64,000 nucleotides of DNA from Ariolimax columbianus (taxonomy: Eukaryota; Mollusca; Gastropoda; Stylommatophora; Arionidae), in assembly GCA_036924085.1 (NCBI GenBank), contig JAVGWX010000013.1, positions 64,437,157 through 64,501,156 on the forward strand, in the 5' to 3' direction. Made by a program: the position numbers and the translations under genes. Shown one piece after another: positions 1 through 11,294 of this stretch (the stretch's first letter is position 1; every line of letters starts with the position of its first letter). Below the pieces are notes generated by a model. That model was not told the origin of the DNA. It made no database searches and worked only from the letters and a program-made list of their open reading frames with translations.

Positions 1-179
1 TTTTCCCCCCAACTGGTGCCAATGCAGACGCTGTCGATCAATGCTACCAGTAACCCTCCTCAAGGTATGACCTATCCATCTTGATCGTCTCTTCTTCCCC
101 TCTTGCGCCACCGGAAGTTGGTTCGACAAGCGTAACAGGTAGACAATTGCGACCTTATCATACCACTTCAAACGAAAAA
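1..179. other. Unassigned sequence
   Basis: No open frame or repeat recognised. It ends where the first family A copy begins. Confidence 0.3.
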
Positions 180-610
180 TGGGATCAAGATGCTGAGCAG
201 CGCATGAGGTGCAGTGGTCAGCGACCCATAACTGACTGCTAGCGTCAGGGCCAGCGAACCATAGCTGAGCAGCGCAGGAGCTGCAGTGGTCAGCGACCCA
301 TAGCTGACTGCTAGCGTCAGGGCGAGAGAATCAGAGCTGATAAGACCCTTCTACACCTCCAAGCGGTGACCCATTTATAACAAGCTGCAGCAGGGCAGAC
401 TGGCTAAGGAGAAGATATCGAAGAGGGAATGCTAACCCAGAACTAAAAAAATGATTGCTGAAGCTGGATGTGTTGGACCGAAAGGTGCAAATATCGCAGT
501 CAAGCTGTAAACTACGACACAACGCATTCCATTCTTTGGACTACATTCTGCTACTTAAGCACTTTCAGGGTTTGGTAGCGGGAGATTGAGAACGAACGAG
601 CGTAGACAAC
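180..610 (+). repeat. Family A interspersed repeat (copy with 72-bp internal duplication)
   Basis: This is a reference copy of the commonest short element here. It starts GGGATCAAGATGCTGAGCAG, carries a core with GTGTTGGACCGAAAGGTGCA, and ends GAGATTGAGAACGAACGA. The segment of about 72 bp at 200-271 is repeated at 272-340. Family A is probably a non-autonomous SINE-like element. It encodes nothing convincing, and frames within it are by-products. Confidence 0.75.
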
Positions 611-1039
611 CGTTTATAAACGCCTGCACTCTGCTTGTTAACTCATTTACTGTCCTGCCCGCCTCCAAACCATAGAGCAACACCGATTGGAAATTCGAAA
701 ATCCAAAACATTGTCATGAACCTCACTCTATTTGATCTCCAAGAGTTTGTACAACATAATAGATGTGCCATCTAAGGTCCTAAGTGAATGTGGGTTTTTT
801 TCTGCATCAGTTTTGTTCACCGGACGGTCGAAAGGACAAGTTCACATCTTGGAGCAGAGCCGTGTCTGGCACAATGAACTGTATTTATTCTCAATCTTGG
901 TCTTGTCTCTGTGGACTCGTATGCTTAACCTAATGAACTATATATCGAGCCTATTTATATTACTCTGTAGTTGATCCCTACTCTTAGACAAAAGAGCAAG
1001 ATAATCGGAAAAGTCTAAATCCTCCAGTCGTGTTGACAG

Positions 1040-1235
1040 TGACTAGTATATTTTTTGAGTCAGAGAGTGGTGAATGCTTGGAAAGCATTGCCACAGGAGG
1101 TATTGGAGGCAGGGACAGTTAATGCATTTAAGAATAAATTGGAGGCGCATAACTTTTAAAACAAGGTGATGTAAATGAAACTGGTTGTATACAGACTCTG
1201 CAGAGTCTTCTAAGACGTTAAGTTAAGTTAAGATT
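1040..1235 (+). mobile_element. CR1/L2-like LINE 3' end
   Basis: Translation of the plus strand gives SQRVVNAWKALPQEVLEAG then VNAFKNKLEAHNF and a stop: the extreme C-terminus of a CR1/L2-like reverse transcriptase ORF. It is followed by GTATACAGACTCTGCAGAG and a GTTAA-rich tail. Everything upstream is lost (5' truncation). Confidence 0.75.
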
Positions 1236-1379
1236 ATAATGGAGCAGAGTGGGGGAGTGAAATGTGTCCCTATTTACTGACTTTGTATAGATTTTGTTTT
1301 TGGGAAAAGCAATCAATAACATCACTGCTCACGAGATTAACGTCACCTTGTAGTAGATCTCTGGACATATCGGGCTACC

Positions 1380-1895
1380 AGAAAACAAGATGGCTGACAG
1401 ATTGGACAAAAAACACTAGCCTCCAAACAACAAACAGTAAGACCACACATTAGAACGCTCAGAATAATACCAGGGAAATGTGGATGAAGAGTGGGCGAAG
1501 GAAACAACGGGTTGCGTTGTATTTAGCGAAATGTCACAGCCAAAAAGTAATGATGACATAAACAAACTACATAGAAGAGATCAAAGTCTCATCTTTCAGT
1601 TCCGAACAGGACATACCAGAGTCAATTATCACTTGAAAGGCATCAATCTAGCGAAACCTGCCCTTGTGCTGGCATTGCTCTCATCCGGAGGAAACAGTTC
1701 GACACCTACTCATTGAGTGCAAGGCGTTTGCAGTCATGAGGAAAAGATTCTTACATGCATTTCCAACAATTGTCAACAGACTGTACGGAGCAGTGAAACA
1801 ACTGAAGAAGACATATATCTATATAAGAATGGCATTGGGCTGCAAAGAGCAGACTTGCTCAACAGCTATGGGATAACAACAACAACAACAATATT
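1380..1895 (+). pseudogene. RNase H-bearing LINE, 3' fragment (single-copy version of the 20-bp seed)
   Basis: Frames encode a GNEMAD-like RNase H remnant, REMWMKSGRRKQRVALYLAK, a Cys/His segment CWHCSHPEETVRHLLIECK and GCKEQTCSTAMG. The frame shifts and contains stops. The tail is (AAC)n. The segment GTGGGCGAAGGAAACAACGG at 1488 is present once here but about six times in the related copy near 42.6 kb. Confidence 0.75.
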
Positions 1896-2059
1896 GGCCT
1901 TAAAGACTACGAAAAGACTTTCGACGATTTAGATAGGGAGTCAATTTAGAAACTGCTACGCTATTATGTGATGCCTCAAAAATTGTCTACAGTGATTTCA
2001 AATACTCATGACAACATGTAATGTAGAATAATGCACGAAGGTCAATATAGCCAGCCATT

Positions 2060-2500
2060 CGCGGCGAAAAAGATGGAAGGTCAGTATGGATGCCTTTCGT
2101 CCCTTCTCTTTTTTTTGGTACTGTCTATCGACTTGATCCTGTCAACAACAGCAGCGTAGGCCGGTTTTTCTTTCCTCATAACTGTAATTCCGGAATCCCA
2201 CTATCTGCTTTGTCGCTCTTTTCTGAATTCTTTCCAGCATGTTTATATCCCCTCTATGATAGACTCCACACCTGTACGCAGTACTCCAATCTAGGTCTAA
2301 CTAATGCTTTATACAGTTTTACTATCACTTCCTTGCTCCTATGTTTAATATTTCTTTTTATCATACCTAACATTGCATTTGCCTTTTTCACTGTTACCTG
2401 GTCTTGCTTACTCACCTTACCTGTATAATCTATTATAACCCATAGGTCCCTTTCCTTATCTATCTTTCTAATATTGTTCTCTCCCATTCTATAATTGTTT
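2060..2500 (-). pseudogene. CR1/L2-like LINE reverse transcriptase, thumb region
   Basis: The minus strand reads MGENNIRKIDKERDLWVIID then KANAMLGMIKRNIKHRSKEV and LVRPRLEYCVQVWSLS, the conserved tail of the RT domain. Downstream remnants are frameshifted (YSYEER, KTGL). Related to the element near 59.8-61.7 kb. Confidence 0.8.
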
Positions 2501-2559
2501 CATATTGGATCTGCAGTCTAACTATCTACTGTACAGGATCTACTCGTTCAAAGACATGC

Positions 2560-3050
2560 TTACTCTTACCTAAGACGAATATCAATTGCCTACTTTAATA
2601 TATGCGTGTGAGACATGGACGGTTACAGCTGACCTTCAACGAAGGATATAGGCCTTGGAAATGAGATGTTTCCAAAAACTTTTAAACGCCACGTACAAAG
2701 ATCGAGTTACAAACGAGGAAATCCGAAATAGAATTACGACGGCAATAGGGCCTTTCGAAGATCTCTTGGCAACTGTCAAAAGAAGGAAACTCACTTGGTA
2801 CGGTCACATATTGAGATAAAATGGTCTTGCAAACACAATCCTCCACGGGAAGGTGCATGGCAGACGACGAAGAGGCCGGCCCAAAAAGAGATGGGAAGAC
2901 AACATAAAAGAATGGACCAGTCTCCGACCAGAAGAGTCACAGGCAGCGGCTTCTGACAGAGAGGGATCGCGTGGAGTTGTGAGGATGTCTTCATGTGTGC
3001 CCAACGACCTCACCGGTTACGGAATGACCTGACCTGACCTGATCTGACTT
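2560..3050 (+). pseudogene. LINE ORF2 C-terminal fragment with GACCT-repeat tail
   Basis: The plus strand reads ALEMRCFQKLLNATYKDRVT, TAIGPFEDLLATVKRRKLTW, YGHIL and RRRRGRPKKRWEDNIKEW, with a few stops. This is the standard C-terminus of a widespread invertebrate non-LTR element. It ends in repeated TGACC. A second copy is at 8610-8905. Confidence 0.8.
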
Positions 3051-3129
3051 TAATATATCCAGTACAATTCTTACCAATATCTTCCTTGGTACCGACAAAA
3101 GCATTATAATTCTGAAGCTGGTACGCTGT

Positions 3130-4640
3130 TGTAGATCTCATTTCATTGGCCAAGTTCCTACACAATCTTTTATCCAATCGGCAGGTATTTCTTGTTTCTC
3201 AGATGTGGCACAGCAAATTGTAAAAACCTCCGGAGATACATCTACTTTTTCTTTGATCTCCTTATCTGCTGAGATACTGCCAGGACCGGTGGACTTCCCA
3301 TCTTTCAGGAAGAGAATGGATTTCTTGATATCGTTGACGGGCGGATCTACTTTTTCAGACTCAATGTTTATGGCTTCTGCCAGAGGCGCCCTATTTAGAA
3401 GCTTCTTAAAATATTCTTCCAATCTCCCTGGTCTGCTCTGTAGCCATTGAAAGTACCTTGCCTTGACTATCTGTAGCCATTGGAAGTACCTTGCCTTGAC
3501 TATCTGTAGCCATTGGAAGTACCTTGCCTTGACTATCTGTAGCCATTGGAAGTACCTTGCCTTGACTATCTGTAGCCATTGGAAGTACCTTGCCTTAACT
3601 ATCTGTAGCCATTGGAAGTACCTTGCCTTGACTATCTGTAGCCATTGGAAGTACCTTGCCTTGACTATCTGTAGCCATTGGAAGTACCTTGCCTTGACTA
3701 TCTGTAGCCATTGGAAGTACCTTGCCTTGACTATCTGTAGCCATTGGAAGTACCTTGCCTTGACTATCTGTAGCCATTGGAAGTACCTTGCCTTGACTAT
3801 CTGTAGCCATTGGAAGTACCTTGCCTTGACTATCTGTAGCCATTGGAAGTACCTTGCCTTGACTATCTGTAGCCATTGGAAGTACCTTGCCTTGACTATC
3901 TGTAGCCATTGGAAGTACCTTGCCTTGACTATCTGTAGCCATTGGAAGTACCTTGCCTTGACTATCTGTAGCCATTGGAAGTACCTTGCCTTGACTATCT
4001 GTAGCCATTGGAAGTACCTTGCCTTGACTATCTGTAGCCATTGGAAGTACCTTGCCTTGACTATCTGTAGCCATTGGAAGTACCTTGCCTTGACTATCTG
4101 TAGCCATTGGAAGTACCTTGCCTTGACTATCTGTAGCCATTGGAAGTACCTTGCCTTGACTATCTGTAGCCATTGGAAGTACCTTGCCTTGACTATCTGT
4201 AGCCATTGGAAGTACCTTGCCTTGACTATCTGTAGCCATTGGAAGTACCTTGCCTTGACTATCTGTAGCCATTGGAAGTACCTTGCCTTGACTATCTGTA
4301 GCCATTGGAAGTACCTTGCCTTGACTATCTGTAGCCATTGGAAGTACCTTGCCTTAACTATCTGTAGCCATTGGAAGTACCTTGCCTTGACTATCTGTAG
4401 CCATTGGAAGTACCTTGCCTTGACTATCTGTAGCCACTGGAAGTACCTTGCCTTGACTATCTGTAGCCACTGGAAGTACCTTGCCTTGACTATGTTTAAT
4501 GAAAACGTTTTGGATTTGCCTGAATGTCCCTGTGAGTTTTCTGGTGTTTGCTAACAGATTTTTCATGTCTCCCTCTACAGCACCTTGCTCGATAATTCCT
4601 TCCAACTCATCTGTGTACCTCCTCTTGTCTTTTCCAAGTC
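3130..4640 (-). pseudogene. LINE RT N-terminal fragment interrupted by a 33-bp minisatellite
   Basis: On the minus strand 4640-4496 encodes KDKRRYTDELEGIIEQG...TRKLTGTFRQIQNVF, the linker before the RT domain. The minisatellite follows, and 3440-3138 resumes with EYFKKLLNRAPLAEA and FLKDGKSTGPGSISADKEIK (RT motifs 0-1). A small frameshift sits at the exit of the array. Orientation is opposite to the neighbouring fragment at 2560-3050, so they are separate insertions. Confidence 0.8.
3445..4495. repeat. 33-bp minisatellite (~31 copies) inside a LINE ORF
   Basis: The unit TTGACTATCTGTAGCCATTG...(33 bp) is nearly perfect. On the minus strand it translates, without stops, as repeated SQGKVLPMATD, which is the amplified form of the LINE segment HSQGKVLPMATEQ. 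Variants cluster at the edges (CCACTGG near 4435 and 4468; CCTTAAC near 3595 and 4355), as expected when the centre is homogenised. Confidence 0.95.
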
Positions 4641-4945
4641 CCAAGTGGTCCGCCGGGGTCTTTGTGTATGATAAAGATAAGAATAGCACCACTGCCCCCC
4701 CCCGGAGAACATGTCGTAAGAGGTAACTAGCTGTGTGACGTTGCATAACACCGGCCATCGTTAGATGGTTTATTATGAGCATCATATATGGCGCCTAGCA
4801 AGCTGCGTGTAAACTTTTCTCCAGTGTTTAAGTCTTTTAAGATGCTCTCGCACATAGGTGAACCAACCTCCAATAAACTGGTTGAATACAGACTGCAGAG
4901 TCTTCTAAACCAGTTTAAAGACTTGTATTCGTGTTAAGTTATTTC
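4640..4945 (-). repeat. Family B SINE-like element (minus)
   Basis: Contains the family B blocks CATGTCGTAAGAGG, ACACCGGCCAT and GGCGCC. It ends with CTGGTTGAATACAGACTGCA, the tail shared with the CR1-like LINE. Read on this + strand it is the SINE sense direction, i.e. opposite to the plus copies listed elsewhere. Confidence 0.65.
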
Positions 4946-5155
4946 TAATACTCGCTTTAACTTCTTTATAGGAAGCGCAGCAAGATCCAAGGTTCAGCGT
5001 TCTATTCTCCTGTATATTACATTTGTTTAGTTCAGCCTCTGCATCTTTCTTTCTTGAATACTAAACATTATTTCTAATACCATTCCTGCTTTATGTTGTG
5101 GAACCTTTCTCCTTAAAACTTTCCCGCAACAATCCAATTTCATTTACTGCCAGCG
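4946..5155. other. Unassigned AT-rich spacer
   Basis: No recognisable feature between two family B copies of opposite orientation. Confidence 0.3.
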
Positions 5156-5430
5156 ATTCTCCACAGAACTGAACGAAACTTAACGTCTTTATATTGGTTA
5201 AGAAGACTCTGTAGAGGATGTATACAGCCAGGCTCTTGATGGTTGGTTAACTGAAGCGTGAGTCCATCTTAATAGACTAAAACACTAGAGCAAAGTAGAC
5301 CGCAGCTTTTTTGGCGCCATATATGCTGTTTTCAACAAACCACCTTACCATGTCACACAGTTAGTCGTCTCTTACAACATGCTCTCTGTGGGACAATGGT
5401 GATATTTGTTTTTGTTGTACAAAACACCAC
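5156..5430 (+). repeat. Family B SINE-like element (plus)
   Basis: ACTTAACGTCTTTATATTGG (reverse complement of the LINE 3' tail), then TAGACTAAAACACTAGAGCA, GGCGCCATATATGCTG and CACACAGTTAGTCG. It faces the copy at 4640-4945, so the pair forms a loose inverted repeat. Confidence 0.7.
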
Positions 5431-5484
5431 GTCACACCACTTGTGGTCTCTGCATGCTGTAGAAACTCCAACCCATTTGTCAAA

Positions 5485-6065
5485 AATACCTTACATTTGT
5501 TTCATGTCCCCTTATCTTTGAGTGAACCCACACGACACCTTACATTTTTCTCATGTCCCCTTATCGTTGAGTGAACCCCCACGACACCTTACATTTTTCT
5601 CATGTCCCCTTATCGTTGAGTGAACCCACACGAGACCTTACATTTTTCTCTTTTCCTCTAATCTTTAAGTGAACCCACACGAGACCTTATATTTTTCTCC
5701 TTTCCTCTAATCTTTGAGTGAACCCACACGAGACCTTACATTTTTCTCCTCTCCTCTAATCTTTGAATGAACCAACACGAGACCTTACATTTTTCTCCTC
5801 TCTAATCTTTGAGTGAACCCACACGAGACCTTACATTTTTCTCCTCTCCTCTAATCTTTGAGTGAACCAACACGAGACCTTACATTTTTCTCCTCTCTAA
5901 TCTTTGAGTGAACCCACACAAGACCTTACATTTTCTCCTCTCCTCTAATCTTTGAGTGAACCCACACTAGACCTTACATTTTTCTCGTGTCCCCTTATCT
6001 TTGAGTGAACCCACACGAAATCCTACCTTTTTTGTTCGTGTCTCCTTATCTTTGAGTGATCCTAC
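5485..6065. repeat. ~50-bp tandem array (about 11 copies)
   Basis: Unit: TTTGAGTGAACCCACACGAG, then ACCTTACATTTTTCTC and a variable pyrimidine stretch (CTCTCCTCTAATC or ATGTCCCCTTATC). Two subtypes are grouped in blocks, with indels of 5 bp. Confidence 0.9.
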
Positions 6066-6439
6066 ATTGAATTGATGTCTAAGCGTATATGTAGTAACGT
6101 ATCTACGTAATGTAATCCTTAATTAGGACACAAGGATATGATGGTCGCATGACACGCCCGCACCTTCACACACTTCGACATCCTGAAGCGATGAACAAAA
6201 CTTCTAACTAATGTACATCAGATTTATTTGGTTCTCAGCCCTGTCGTCTGGAAACACTCATGCTGTCTTGTGTATATTTTGTGTTGGAAGAATTGTATAA
6301 GGGTAACACAAAAATAGAATGCAAGACACTGTATATGGTTGGGTTTCTCAGTTCCGATTTACCCTTTCGTTCCACAATTTGTCTCGTTGTGTTCTGTGAG
6401 ACATTCATCATCATCAAGGTACATTTTTTCAAGAACGTA

Positions 6440-6850
6440 GTCTCCGCCTCGGAAGTTCTGTATACATCTCTGTTAAGGTGAGTCGGCTCGCGTCTCCCTC
6501 CCGGCAGCTCTGTATGTAACTCGGTCTAGGGCCTGTCGGCCCGCGCCTCCTTCACGACAGCTCTGTATGCAACTCGGTCTAGGGCCTGTCGGCCCGCGCC
6601 TCCCTCACGACAGCTCTGTATGCAACTCGGTCTAGGGCCTGTCGGCCCTCGCCTCCCTCACGACAGCTCTGTATGCAACTCGGTCTAGGGCCTGTCAGCC
6701 CGCGCCTCCCTCACGACAGCTCTGTATGCAACTCGGTCTAGGGCATGTCAGCCCGCGCCTCCCTCACGACAGCTCTGTATGCAACTCTGTTTAGAGCCTG
6801 TCGGCCTACGTCTCCTTCACGACAGCTCTGTATGCAACTCGGTTTAGGTC
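6440..6850. repeat. 53-bp GC-rich tandem array (about 7 copies)
   Basis: Unit CTCGGTCTAGGGCCTGTCGG plus CCCGCGCCTCCCTCACGACAG and TCTGTATGCAA. Units diverge toward both ends. The seed sequence is not recognised. Confidence 0.9.
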
Positions 6851-6941
6851 GAGTCATCCACGTCTTTATTATTTAATATTCTGTATACTTTGTCATTTAA
6901 TGTGCATGTCTCACAACCATATGTGGTCATTGGGAAAATTA

Positions 6942-7865
6942 CAAGGGACTTGTCATAAGTCCTTACTTTGATTATGAAGGGGTAGGAGGAGAAAGTTGAA
7001 ATTTGGCACATGTGTAGTTAATTCAATTTGTACTTGACTTGAAAAGTATGAATTTCCCTCCTCGACAGGTTTACCCGGTATGATGCATGGTGAACACACC
7101 TTATTGACCTGATATGTTATTCTAACGGTATGTCAGAATGGAGAAATCAGAGGCCAGAATTGTGATACAATTCTTGATGTTGCAGGGAAAAACAACTACA
7201 GAAATACACAGGGAGATGGAACCAGTGTTTGAGGAATTCTGTCCTTCGTTTGCTTCTGTAAAAAAACTGGTGTAGGCAGTTTACGTGTGGCTGTTCCCAT
7301 GTTGCTGATCTTCCAAGACCAGGAAGATCATTCTCGGAGTGCAGCGATGAAAATGCTGCGAGTGAAGAAAATCATTGACCAGGTTAGGAAAATGACAATT
7401 GCAGAGATATCTAGTTCAGCAAAACTGAATGAAAGTACAGTTTTTAGAATTTTACACAACAGACTGAACATGAGAAAAGTGTGTGCCCGATGGGTCCCGC
7501 GTCTGCTGACATGTGAACAGAAACAAACGAGGGTTGATTGCTGGGGCCAGTTGCTCAAAATGTGTCAGCCGAAAAACATGTTGCCGACCATGATGACAGT
7601 AGATGAGACATCTTTTCCCAATACTTAAAAAACAGCTGAAAGAAAATCATTCTGATAGTGACGAAGATGTCACACTGGCTTGTGATAACTGGTTTAGTTC
7701 GAAAAATAGGTTACTTTAGTCTGAAGGTCTTTTCGAGGTCACGCAGAGATGGCAGAAATGTATAAATTCAAGTTGTGGCTACACTGAGAAGGAATAAGCC
7801 CTGTGCCAAATTGTTACTTTCTCCTCCTACTCCTTCATGGTCAGGACTTATGACAAGCCCCCTTG
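6942..7865 (+). mobile_element. mariner-family DNA transposon, internally deleted
   Basis: The element is bounded by TA target duplications (6940-6941 and 7866-7867). Its inverted ends begin CAAGGGACTTGTCATAAGTC at the left and the reverse complement of CAAGGGGGCTTGTCATAAGT at the right. Its 924-bp length compares with ~1.3 kb for complete mariners, so it is a decayed non-autonomous copy. Confidence 0.85.
7139..7800 (+). pseudogene. mariner transposase remnant
   Basis: The translation starts MEKSEARIVIQFLMLQGKTT (helix-turn-helix 1). It continues through KMTIAEISSSAKLNESTVFR (second HTH), the family signature RWVPRLLTCEQKQTRV and a TVDET motif containing the first catalytic Asp. It then jumps to a C-terminal piece (WFSSKNRLL, RWQKCINSSCGYTEKE). 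The region with the second and third catalytic acids is gone, and an in-frame stop lies near 7274. Inactive. Confidence 0.85.
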
Positions 7866-7867
7866 TA

Positions 7868-8605
7868 CATGATCTAATCAGTTGGATGTTTGTCTTCTTG
7901 CATGTACATTACCACACATTTTTTTCTTTTTATTTCTTTTTCTTTTTTTTAGTTGCGGGGGTCATAAATAAGTTTTATTTAAATTATTCAGTCACCATAA
8001 TTATTTATGACCTTTGTCCTAAATATTTGCCATAATTTAACAACGTTTTTAACAACATAGAACAACATTATGGTGGTCATACACCTGTACACTTTAACGG
8101 GGTCACTCACCTATGCGATGGTGAAATGAACTAACCAAAGACATAAGCTCACATTGGTGCAGCCTTGCTAAAGATCGGGACACGTATAAACTAGTGTTGG
8201 CTTCCTCGCATACGGTACATCTGCAGGACTGACAAATAATATAATATAGTGTCGTATCCTAAATATTCAAAATCGTTTACATCTTCGATTTATATGTTAA
8301 TGTAAGAGAATACTGATTGAGGCATTTCGATTGAATGAAAAGACCACGATAAGGCGATGTGATAAGCGTATGAATATTGGTGAAAATTTTTTTATAAATA
8401 AGGGACAATATAAGTGCAGTAATTAATAGTTTTGAAGCTTGTCTTACTTGTTTTTTTTGTGGTTTTTTTTAAGTAACTGTTTGTTACCTCATTTCTGACT
8501 TCCTCTGGTAGTTTCTACAGGGCATGGTAGCCGTTCCAATACTCTTCCTTAGGCTAATCTTCTTCTGATTTCCACAGTTTCTGTTTTGTCGAAAGAATTA
8601 CAACA
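7868..8605. other. Unassigned AT-rich spacer
   Basis: No coding or repeat signal beyond short homopolymers. Confidence 0.3.
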
Positions 8606-8609
8606 GTAA

Positions 8610-8910
8610 CATGGCCTTTTAAAGACCTCTTGGCAACTTTCAAAAGAAGGAAACTCGCTTGGTACGGTCACATATCGAGTTCAAATAGTCTTGCAAATAC
8701 GATCCTGCACGGAAGGTGCAAGGCAGACGACGAAGAGGCCTTCTCAAAAAGAGGTGGGAGGACAACATAAAAGAATGGACCAATCTCCGACCAGAAAATG
8801 AACAGGCAGTGGCCGCGGACAGAAAAGGGTGGCGTGGGATTGTGAGGATGTCTTCATGTGTGCTTCAATGACCTCACTGGTTACGGGATGACATGACCTG
8901 ACCTGATTGT
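8610..8910 (+). pseudogene. LINE ORF2 C-terminal fragment with GACCT tail (second copy)
   Basis: Same family as 2560-3050: FKDLLATFKRRKLAWYGHI, RRRRGLLKKRWEDNIKEW, ending ATGACATGACCTGACCTGAT. Frameshifted. Confidence 0.8.
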
Positions 8911-8984
8911 TTTGTATTTCAACGTCATTTTATAAAGAGATCACTAGAACGAACCCTTATGTGTGCCAAATGCACAGTGGCATT

Positions 8985-9295
8985 CACCTACTTAGATATT
9001 TCCATAATCCACCTTTCTCGTGGTTGGCCTTTGACCTTTAATCCGTTGAATCTAAATAGCATTGCTTGTTGAGGGGAGTGGGTTGTGCTGTGTGGTAGTA
9101 GTCTTGTTACGTGGTCAAACCATTTTAGTTGCTGTCTGTTGGTGTGGTCTAATACTGGTGTTGTTCCCACTCGTCTCCTGATATCATCGCTTTTTATCTT
9201 GACCCTTTCTTGTTACACCCAAAATTATTCGCAGGAATTTCATATCTGCGGCTCCTTAGAACTTCGAAGCACAAATTAGAATAAGGCAGAGGTGT
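8985..9295 (-). pseudogene. LINE C-terminal fragment
   Basis: The minus strand reads RRRVGTTPVLDHTNRQQLKW, FDHVTRLL, LLFRFNGLKVKGQPRERW. This is a 'KWFGHV...GRPRxRW' type C-terminus from a different LINE family than its upstream neighbour. Confidence 0.75.
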
Positions 9296-9469
9296 GTTCT
9301 CTCTCTCTATTCCTGCAAGTATTTAACATTGATTGACATTGCATAAGGAGGAGCGTTAGAGTAGATGAGAATATGGAAAGTTATGCTCCCTTTACAATCG
9401 ATGGATACAAGATGCGATAGCTATGATACACAGCCGATACTTTGATACTGCTAGGAACTGACCAAGACC

Positions 9470-9745
9470 ACTATCTCGCTTCCATGTAGCGTTCCCTGCA
9501 AACAGACTGTTTCAAAGCAGTCTGGCTAACACTATGTGAATCGACGTGATCCCCGTTGTAGTTAGCGACAAGCAGATGAAGCCAAGCATAGCACAACTAC
9601 CTCGAGGACCGCGGTTCATCTTCATCAGCACCCTCTGGATGTGAGGAAAGTTTTTACAACCGGCAACATAACGCCCTTTTCAGGGCGCACAAAAGAATAA
9701 ACTTACTCATTGTGGGATTAAACAACAATCAATCAATCAATAAAT
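9470..9745 (+). repeat. Block C (probable LINE 3' UTR)
   Basis: Contains GACGTGATCCCCGTTGTAGT, GCAGATGAAGCCAAGCATAG and GGGCGCACAAAAGAATAAAC. It ends in CAATCAATCAATCAATAAAT. Copies also lie at 48870-49185 and 54580-54890. Confidence 0.7.
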
Positions 9746-9819
9746 CAGCCAATTAAACAGTACAGAGCATCTCATTGTCGCCCTAAGCAGATGCAGCGAA
9801 GATTGAAACCTGTTTGTAA

Positions 9820-11290
9820 ACATAAACAAAACTAGGATAATGACCACCAACAAACGAGGAAGTCAACATCAATTCAAGTTCGGTAATGTTGAAATAGAAC
9901 AGGTCACAAATTTCCAGCATCTGAGCTTCAGAATTGGCAACAATGGCGACTGTTAAAAAAATCAGACGGAGATTTGCAATGGCAGTGCAGTGACTAGACA
10001 ACCCGAGGAAGCTATGGCAGAATACCAGCAAACCAACAAAAGTAAAATTTGGAAAACCTGTACTTTTTTGGTAGCAGCATCCGGCGGCGACACAAGAACA
10101 GTTGCCTAAAACTCATGGAAGAGAATGGAGTCTTTCGAGTCGAAATGTTATAGAAAAGTTCTTAGAATACCATGGACCGAAAAAAAAGAAGAATGCAGAC
10201 ATTCGAAAAGAGTTAGGCGTAGAAAAAACTGGTTCATAAATTCCACTATGAAGAGAATAGCAAATAGTTGGTCTCATCAAAAGATACAAGGATGATGGAA
10301 GGTATGGTGCCCGGCAAGACAGCCAGAGCCAAACCAATAAGGTGACGGCACCAAGATGTCAAGGATTGTGTGGAGATGACTCTGGGCCAGGCTGGAGACT
10401 TGACAAGAGAGTCAGAGACAGACCAATAAGGCGGCACCAAGATGTCAAGGATTGTGTGGGGATGACTCTGGGGCCGGCTGGAGACTTGACAAGAGAGTCA
10501 GAGGCAGACCAATAAGGCGACGGCACCAAGATGTCAAGGATTGTGTGGGGATGACTCTGGGGCAGGCTGGAGACTTGACAAGAGAGTCAGAGGCAGACCA
10601 ATAAGGCGACGGCACCAAGATGTCAAGGATTGTGTGGGGATGACTCTGGGGCAGGCTGGAGACTTGACAAGAGAGTCAGAGACAGACCAATAAGATGGCA
10701 CAAAGATGTCAAGGATTGTGTGGGGATAACTCTGGGGCAGGCTGGAGACTTGATAAGAAAGTTAGAGGCAGACCAATAAGGCGACGGCACCAAGATGTCA
10801 AGGATTGTGTGGGGATGACTCTGAGGCAGGCTGGAGACTTGACAAGAGAGTCAGATACAGACCAATAAGACGGCACAAAGATGTCAAGGATTGTGTGGGG
10901 ATGACTCTGGGGCAGGCTGGAGACTTGACAAGAGAGTCAGAGGCAGACCAATAAGACGGCACCAATATGTCAAAGATTGTGTGGGGATGACTCTGGGCCA
11001 GGCTGGAGACTTGACAAGAAAGTCAGAGGCAGACCAATAAGGCGACGGCACCAATATGTCAAGGATTGTGTGGGGATGACTCTGGGGCAGGCTGGAGACC
11101 TGACAAGAGAGTTAGAGACAGACCAATAAGGCGACGGCACCAAGATATCAAGGATTGTGTGGGGATGACTCTGGGGCAGGCTGGAGAGTTGGTAAGAGAT
11201 CGAGTTTCTTTCAGAAGTACTGTCATGGGAGTGACGTTCTGCAAAGACATGATGACGTTTCTTAGGTACATCTTACTAAAGTCAAGTAGG
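9820..11290 (+). pseudogene. LINE RT C-terminal half interrupted by an 89-bp array
   Basis: Left flank: VEIEQVTNFQHLSFRIGNNG (RT thumb), YRKVLRIPWTEKKKNADIRK and ELGVEKT. The array follows, and then the true C-terminus resumes with ELVRDRVSFRSTVMGVTFCK. A copy lacking the array is at 59385-59650 (minus). The protein is broken by many stops. Confidence 0.85.
10330..11205. repeat. 89-bp minisatellite (~10 copies) inside a LINE C-terminus
   Basis: Unit: CAATAAGGCGACGGCACCAA, GATGTCAAGGATTGTGTGGG, GATGACTCTGGGGCAGGCTG, GAGACTTGACAAGAGAGTCA, GAGGCAGAC. One frame of one unit reads RRRHQDIKDCVGMTLGQAG, matching the conserved 'RRRWxxDIKDxxGMSLxEA' LINE block. Because 89 is not a multiple of three, the frame rotates in successive units. 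Confidence 0.95.
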
Positions 11291-11294
11291 TTAC

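Noticed and set aside
3463..4554. 363-codon frame of repeated TICSHWKYLAL
   Set aside because: Antisense of the 33-bp array; the meaningful strand is the LINE sense strand (minus).
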